Positions 58,754-64,000 of a stretch of 64,000 nucleotides of DNA are shown one piece after another (position 1 is the stretch's first letter; every line of letters starts with the position of its first letter). Under the pieces are notes generated by a model. The model was not told the origin of the DNA and did no database searches. It saw only the letters and a program-made list of their open reading frames with translations. The stretch lies in contig NC_081415.1 in NCBI RefSeq assembly GCF_030272615.1, positions 109,698,406 to 109,762,405 of the forward strand, read 5' to 3'. Origin of the DNA: Cryptomeria japonica (Eukaryota; Streptophyta; Pinopsida; Cupressales; Cupressaceae). The position numbers and the translations under genes were made by a program.

Positions 58754-59371
58754 CTCAGATACCGGTTCTTGGGGAAAAAGGTTGGGTCCGGGTCCTGGTT
58801 CTTGCCCGGGCTTGGTCCGAGCCTGGTTCTCCCTAGGTTCCACCTGGGCAAGACTCGAGTGGAACCCAGGGAGAACCCAAGTGGACCCGAGATAACCAAG
58901 GCCCATGGGTTCCCTCAAACGGGTCCCATGGGTCATACAAGTCAAAAAAGTATAACCAAACATGAAAATTATAGGTCAAAAAAGTCAAAAATGTATAAAC
59001 AAACTTAAATCAGTTCGAAACTTGAATATTATCTTTTTTGCAAATTATGAATGTGATATTACATTTACAATATATGAATATCAGATTATTTATTGGCATT
59101 GGCAATTATGGATTTATGATTTATGATTTATCTGTTATCATTGTATGGGAAAGTTACATTGTATGTTTCATATTTGTAAGTTTGAAGTTTGAACTGTGAA
59201 CATATATATTTATAATTTTGATGTTTAAACATATATATAATACATGACATGTATATATATATATATATATACGGACGAACCCGTACCTGTACCCAAGAAA
59301 AAAAATTTTGCCGAATCCACGAATTCGTACCCGAATCTGAACCTGAATCCGAACCCGAACCGGTTACTTAG
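58754..59371. mobile_element. Non-autonomous hAT-like element (618 bp) with 8-bp target duplication
   Basis: Flanked by TAAAAGAC at 58746-58753 and 59372-59379. The ends are inverted: CTCAGATACCGGTTC at the left, and CTAAGTAACCGGTTC when the right end is read on the minus strand (12 of 15 match). Next to both ends are GGGTCCGGGTCC / GAATCCGAACCCGAACC-like GC-rich subterminal repeats. An inner hairpin (GGTTCTCCCTAGGTTCCAC against GTGGAACCCAGGGAGAACC, 18 of 19) lies at about 58821-58874. No transposase. The 8-bp duplication is the hallmark of hAT transposition. Confidence 0.85.
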
Positions 59372-59379
59372 TAAAAGAC

Positions 59380-59996
59380 TATATGGAAGACAATATTAAA
59401 GTTAAGTGATTATAATAAATGGACCCTTTTAAGACTTGGATGCCACATTGGGGAAATAAAGTTAGTTTTAAATTTATTAAAAAGGCAAAGGCAAGAGAAT
59501 GTAGCTTTTTGGGGAGGCTATTTAAGCATGCTTTTGGGAGTGCAGATTACATGTTGGAATTGATAATTTAATAAACTTCTTTCCTAGAGGAACTTGTTCT
59601 TCTTGAAGGTTTGTGAGGATGAAATGCCTTATAGGCAACATCTTCCACATTGGAGCTTTATTGGTGTTTCATATCTATCTTATTCTTTAGTTTTAGAGCT
59701 TCAGATTGACAGAGTTCATTCATTGCGTCTAATTAAGGAGGATTTATGAGATTATTGCACATTTGTTTGACCGTTTGTTGATTGTACCTTTTTAGTTGGT
59801 TGTACAACACTTCTTGGCTGGCCGTACTTTCCAGGATATCGCATGAGGGCTTGCAGAAGGGTTTGCTTAGTGTTTGGGGGTTGTTTGCTGGAGTTGAGAG
59901 ACATTTTGGGCCTAGACCTTTAGTTCTAGCCATTCCATGGCCTTGGGAGGAGTTATTGAGGAGTGGCATGATAAACCTAGAGGATCCAGTTAGTAC
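59380..59996. other. Unassigned region
   Basis: No gene recognised; overlapping frames on both strands at 59733-60021 have no known motif. Confidence 0.4.
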
Positions 59997-61615
59997 TGAG
60001 AGGGGGGTGAATCAATATTAACAAAAACTGAAACTTTCAACACCAAAATAGACTTATCTCAGATCTGAAAATATTCAAAACTTAAACCAAATCTTCATAA
60101 CAGATTTCCTTATCAAATCTAGATAATCATTTCCTCTTATGCAAGCTTATTGATCAGATTAGTCATCAATACAATATCAGATCAACAAACACAATTACCA
60201 ACTTATTAACTGATCATAATGCTTCATCAATCATATAATCATCAATACCGGTAATCACTTTAAGATCTCTGATAAACAAACATAAACTATCTTTACCGGT
60301 TAACAGAAATAAAACATGAACATCACAAGAAAAGCATACCACACATGAACACCATATTTTTCACGTGGAAACCCAAATAGGGAATAACCATGGTGGGAAT
60401 TGGTACCCACAAATATTTTGCACTCTTTCGGAATGCGCCATGTTAGGAGCCAAGCCCAGTTAGAAGTTTAAAATGATGCCTTGTTAGGAGCAAACCCTAT
60501 TGGGAGTCACCTAGTTAAGGGATTTACCTCATCCCTACTAGAAGCTTTGATCTGTTAGGATCAACCTCGCAAGAGGATTTAGAACTCAGATATTGAGTCA
60601 ACCTGTTAGGGGATTTTACAATGTGAAGCTTGTTAGGACCTACCCGGTCAAGGGATTTTAGCTGTTGTAATTGTTAGAGAACAACAGTGAATGATCTGTG
60701 TATAACACTATACTGCTTGCTTGATCAGATCCAATTAAGTTCTAAGTCTGCATCTCTCTGGCAGATCTTCTCACAAACAGGTTCGGCTTCTCACACTTCT
60801 CAAAATCACCGACACTCTTAAACATTAACCTTGCCGACATAAATACTTTTTACAACTAGGTCGGCATCAAAACCCTAAGACTTACTACATAGATCATCAC
60901 AGATCTTTACAACTCATTACAGATCATCATAGGGATCATTACAATCAATTACAAATCAATATCAGCTGTTGAATGATAATAAATCGTCACAACAAGTCGA
61001 TCTGGTACAAAGTCAAACCCTTAGCACATTCTGCTAAGCACTTCGCACATTCCCAAGAAATTCGTTCTCCAAACGTGCCAAAACATCTTTCAAACTCATC
61101 ACGCGGTTTGTGTTGCGTTATCATCAGCACGTGAACTTGATGTAGATCACCGCCAAACCAAAAATCATTACTGGTTAAGAGAATTCTTTACCGGTCCTTA
61201 AACCCTTCTTCAATCCTGGCAGAACTTCATCAGAAATTCAAAACATGCCTTCCAATAAACAGCATAGGATGCGGTTTCAGTTACATCCTCAAATCCATCA
61301 TACAAGCTTATGTATCAAACCACAAGTCACCAAACATCGCCAATCACCCGATTCTATGAAGACTTATCTGCTTTACCGGTTAAGGTCCTAATTCACAGTC
61401 TTGTCGGTAAACTCTGTCAAACTCTTACTCTGGTAGACTAAATCACTTAGCCAACAAGTCAATCACCAAAAAAATCAACTGTAAACATCAATAAACATCA
61501 GTTGAACCTGGTTGACATCAATGAGAATATAAATAACTGATCATGTCATCTTCCTCTATCAGTACAGTCATCCACCATCATCTCATCTTCATTAGTTATG
61601 CCAAACATGCCAACA
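59997..61615 (-). repeat. 3' LTR of the copia element
   Basis: On the minus strand starts TGTTGGCATGTTTGG at 61615, directly after the polypurine tract. The other end is proposed at 59997, where it would read GATTCACCCCCCTCTCA. This gives TG..CA ends and 1619 bp, but no target repeat can be checked. Inside are several TTGTTAGGA/AGGGATTT words (60440-60660) and many ACCGGT sites. Confidence 0.6.
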
Positions 61616-61629
61616 ATCTCCCCCTTTGG
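61616..61629 (-). promoter_or_regulatory. Polypurine tract of the copia element
   Basis: CCAAAGGGGGAGAT on the minus strand, just before TGTTGGCATG. Typical of SIRE-type copia elements. Confidence 0.85.
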
Positions 61630-61988
61630 CATTGATGGAAACACTAAATATCAACATACTCAACTCATGTTGTTCTGCTCTGTTCTGGACCTTCTCTACA
61701 ACTCTTCACTTCTTTGTTGCATCTCATCTGCCGGTTACACTATATCTACTCCAACTAATCATATGTCTTCTCTTAATCATATTTATTCTCCCTATCATAT
61801 TTCTTCTTCCCCTTTGACAACAATGCCAAAGGTGCATCAGCATCACAAATCATCAAGTCTGCTACAGTTGTTGTCTTCAACATGTCTGCATACACATCTA
61901 AGTTGCTCCCCCTGCGGAGTAGCCTGCATCTCATCAATCCAAAGTGAAAAATAGTCATGAAGCCCACTGGATTGATGCATACTGCATT

Positions 61989-64000
61989 CTACTTATGTCT
62001 GAGTAGGGGTCTGATCCCTAATTTACCTCTGAGATACTCAAAGGTTGTCTTCGGCAATGGTTTTGTGAAAATATCTGCTAATTGCTCTTTGCTTGTCACA
62101 TACTCCATGCGGACTTGTTTTTCCTGTACTATTTCCCTTAGAAAATGATATTTCAATTCTATGTGCTTTGTTGTTGCATGTAACACGAGATTTTTCGAAA
62201 TATTGATTGCACTAGTATTATCACAGTAAATAGTTACCGGTTCAGACATATCAAATCTGAAACCTTCAAGCACATGTCTCATCCAGATTGCCTGTGTGCA
62301 ATTCATTGATGCTGCAACATACTCTGCTTCTGCTGTTGACTGAGAAACACAAGTTTGCTTCTTACTTGTCCAAGCAACCAATCTACCTCCAAGAAGAAAA
62401 GCTCCATCGGTAGTGCTTTTCCGGTCATCTACATTGCCTGCCCAATCTGCATCAGTAAACACATCCAAAGAGAAATTTCCTTTATAAGGATACCACAAAC
62501 CATAAACTATTGTGCCTTTCAGGGACCGAAATATCCTTTTCACCACTACCAAGTGAGTCTCCTTGGGATCCTTTTGAAATCTAGCAACCAATCCAACAGC
62601 ATGTGCAATATCCGGTCTTCTATGAACGGCATAATGCAATTTACCAATCATAGACCTGTATTCTTTCTCATTCATAGAAGGTGATTCATCTTGCTTAGAC
62701 AACTTGCAACCAGTCACTATCGGAGTACCAACCGGTTTACAATCTTCCATGCCAGATGATTTCAACACCTCTCTGACAGATAAAAATTCCACCATCCAAC
62801 TGCTGAACCTGCAACCCAATAAAAAAATTAATCTCTCCAATAAGAGACATCTCAAATTCCTTTTTCATCTCCTCAGCAAAATCCATGCATAAGTCATCAT
62901 TACCACCAAAGATAATGTCATCCACAAATACTTCAGCTATCAATACTTTCTCTCCATCAGTCTTTAGATATATGTTATTGTCCTCACTGATACGCTGGAA
63001 TCCTATCTTGATCAGGTGTGCATGCAACCTTTCAAACCATGCTCTCGGTGCTTGCTTCAATCCATACAGTACCTTATGTAGTTTGCAAACCATATCTTTG
63101 TCTTCAGACAAAACAAATCCATCCGGTTGCTCAATGTATACTTCTTCTTCAAGGATGCCATTGAGAAAAGCTGATTTAACATCCATCTAATAGACTTTAA
63201 ATCCTTTAAATGCAGCATAAGCAAGTAGCATTCTTACTCCTTCCAATCTCGCCACAGGTGCAAAGGTTTCACCATAATCTTCTCCTTCTTCTTGTGCATA
63301 GCCTTTGCAAACCAATCTTGCTTTATTTCTCACAACCTTTCCTTCTTCATTTAGCTTGTTTCTAAAATCCCATTTGGTTCCAATCACATTCTAGTCTTCC
63401 GGTCTGGGAACAAGTGACCATGTCTTGTTCTTATCTATCTGATCTAACTCCTCATTCATTGCACTAATCTAGTCATCATCCTTTAATGCCTTTCTTACTA
63501 TTTTCAGCTCAATAGTAGAAATCAGACAAGAATTTTCTCTGATTTTCCTCCTTGTTTGTACTCCAGCATGTTTATCTCCAATTATTTGTTCTTCTCAATG
63601 ATTTAACCTAACATACCTTGGAATAACTGGTTTTGGTGTTGTGCTTCCTGCTTCATGTCCTTCATCTTCTTCATCGCTCTCTGCATTTACCGGTTGAGCA
63701 CCTATTTCTGCAACATTTTGCTCATCAGTCTTCTACACTTCCGATTCTATGAACACAAGTCTTTCTTCATCTTTCTCAAGCTTGGATTTGTTGGACTCAC
63801 CAGATTTCTCATGGAGTTCATCTATCTTCACATTAGCACTCTCAATGATCTTCTTAGTTCTCTTATTATAACATTTAAATGCCTTACTCTTTGTAGAGTA
63901 ACCAAGAAAAATGTCGTACTCTTTGTAGAGTAACCAAGAAAAATGTCTTCATCACACTTAGCATCAAATTTTTCAGTGTAATCATCTCTCTTAATATAAC
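61989..64000 (-). pseudogene. Copia Pol: integrase end, reverse transcriptase, RNase H (broken)
   Basis: From the right edge: FDAKCDEDIFLGYSTKS (integrase C-terminal GKGY-like region, about 63980-63890), an acidic linker with SANVKIDE, PRYVRLNH, MNEELDQIDKNKTWSLV (63460), [14 protein letters not shown] (63387), [37 protein letters not shown] (63186), YGLKQAPRAW, and FVDDIIFGG with both catalytic Asp (62917-62928; family usually YVDD). A stop at 63187-63189 replaces the Gln of KVYQMDVKSAF. A short deletion near 62790 shifts the frame after GGIFICQ. From 62855 a 288-codon frame continues through MEDCKPVGTP, YRSMIGKLHYAV, and an RNase H with VFTDADWAG (Asp), STAEAEYVA (Glu), CDNTSAI (Asp) and KHIELKYHFLRE, ending at 61989. 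Confidence 0.92.
63885..63948 (-). repeat. 32-bp tandem duplication inside copia Pol
   Basis: The block from 63885 to 63916 is repeated exactly in phase at 63917-63948 apart from its first base (TACTCTTTGTAGAGTAACC...AAATGTC). Since 32 is not a multiple of three, it shifts the frame and repeats the FLGYSTK codons. Confidence 0.93.

Larger units (their letters stand above)
59997..64000 (-). mobile_element. Ty1/copia retrotransposon (SIRE-like), 3' half, runs off the window
   Basis: Minus-strand order: polymerase polyprotein (64000-61989), about 360 bp non-coding, polypurine tract, 3' LTR (61615-59997). The integrase core, Gag and 5' LTR would lie beyond 64000. Broken by stops, shifts and a 32-bp duplication. 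Confidence 0.85.

Noticed and set aside
61598-61954. 118-codon plus-strand frame
   Set aside because: Covers the polypurine tract and 3' non-coding end of the minus-strand copia element.

Overview
The window looks like nuclear DNA of a seed plant with a large, repeat-rich genome, most likely a gymnosperm (inference from mobile-element types, gene poverty and AT-rich spacers; no species marker was found). Nearly everything recognisable is mobile-element sequence. The only good candidate host gene is the C-terminal part of an F-box-type gene on the minus strand at 41.97-42.96 kb.

Layout. 0-2.8 kb: unassigned. 2.8-17.0 kb: a decayed L1-type LINE (endonuclease, reverse transcriptase, zinc-binding region, RNase H). 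It is split by a complete non-autonomous LTR retrotransposon (8320-15825; 5-bp target duplication GTTAT; LTRs about 98% identical) that encodes only a Gag/protease-like reading frame. 18.6-32.2 kb: two hAT-type transposons in tail-to-tail inverted orientation. The plus copy carries a SINE (19806-19924, 12-bp target duplication), an internal tandem duplication, and a second LINE (20607-25121, 13-bp target duplication). The minus copy carries a solo LTR (27988-29347) and an (AG)47 tract. 32.6-33.2 kb: a Ty1/copia relic. 35.1-35.4 kb: a minisatellite built on TGCATGCA. 36.9-41.4 kb: an array LTR-internal-LTR-internal-LTR whose internal parts are only about 220-230 bp (PBS and PPT, no coding), with large TA expansions and a palindrome.

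41.97-42.96 kb: F-box-like gene 3' exons. 45.6-51.6 kb: a frameshifted minus-strand gene of an unrecognised repeat family with a long coiled-coil-like C-terminus. It is split by a 2.4-kb solo LTR whose removal restores the reading frame. 52.1-53.1 kb: an imperfect tandem repeat and three successive long hairpins. 54.0-58.0 kb: an LTR-like unit. 58.75-59.37 kb: a non-autonomous hAT element with an 8-bp target duplication. 60.0-64.0 kb: the 3' half of a SIRE-like Ty1/copia element on the minus strand, running off the right edge.

The window is best read as layers of nested insertions that can be ordered in time: the host LINE before the Gag-only LTR element, and the hAT duplication before the SINE, second LINE and solo LTR. 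The elements most likely to be new are the Gag-only LTR retrotransposon with repeated GC-rich hairpin motifs in LTR and leader, the tandem large-LTR/tiny-internal element, and the palindromic hAT pair. No CRISPR, operon, rRNA or genuine tRNA gene was seen.
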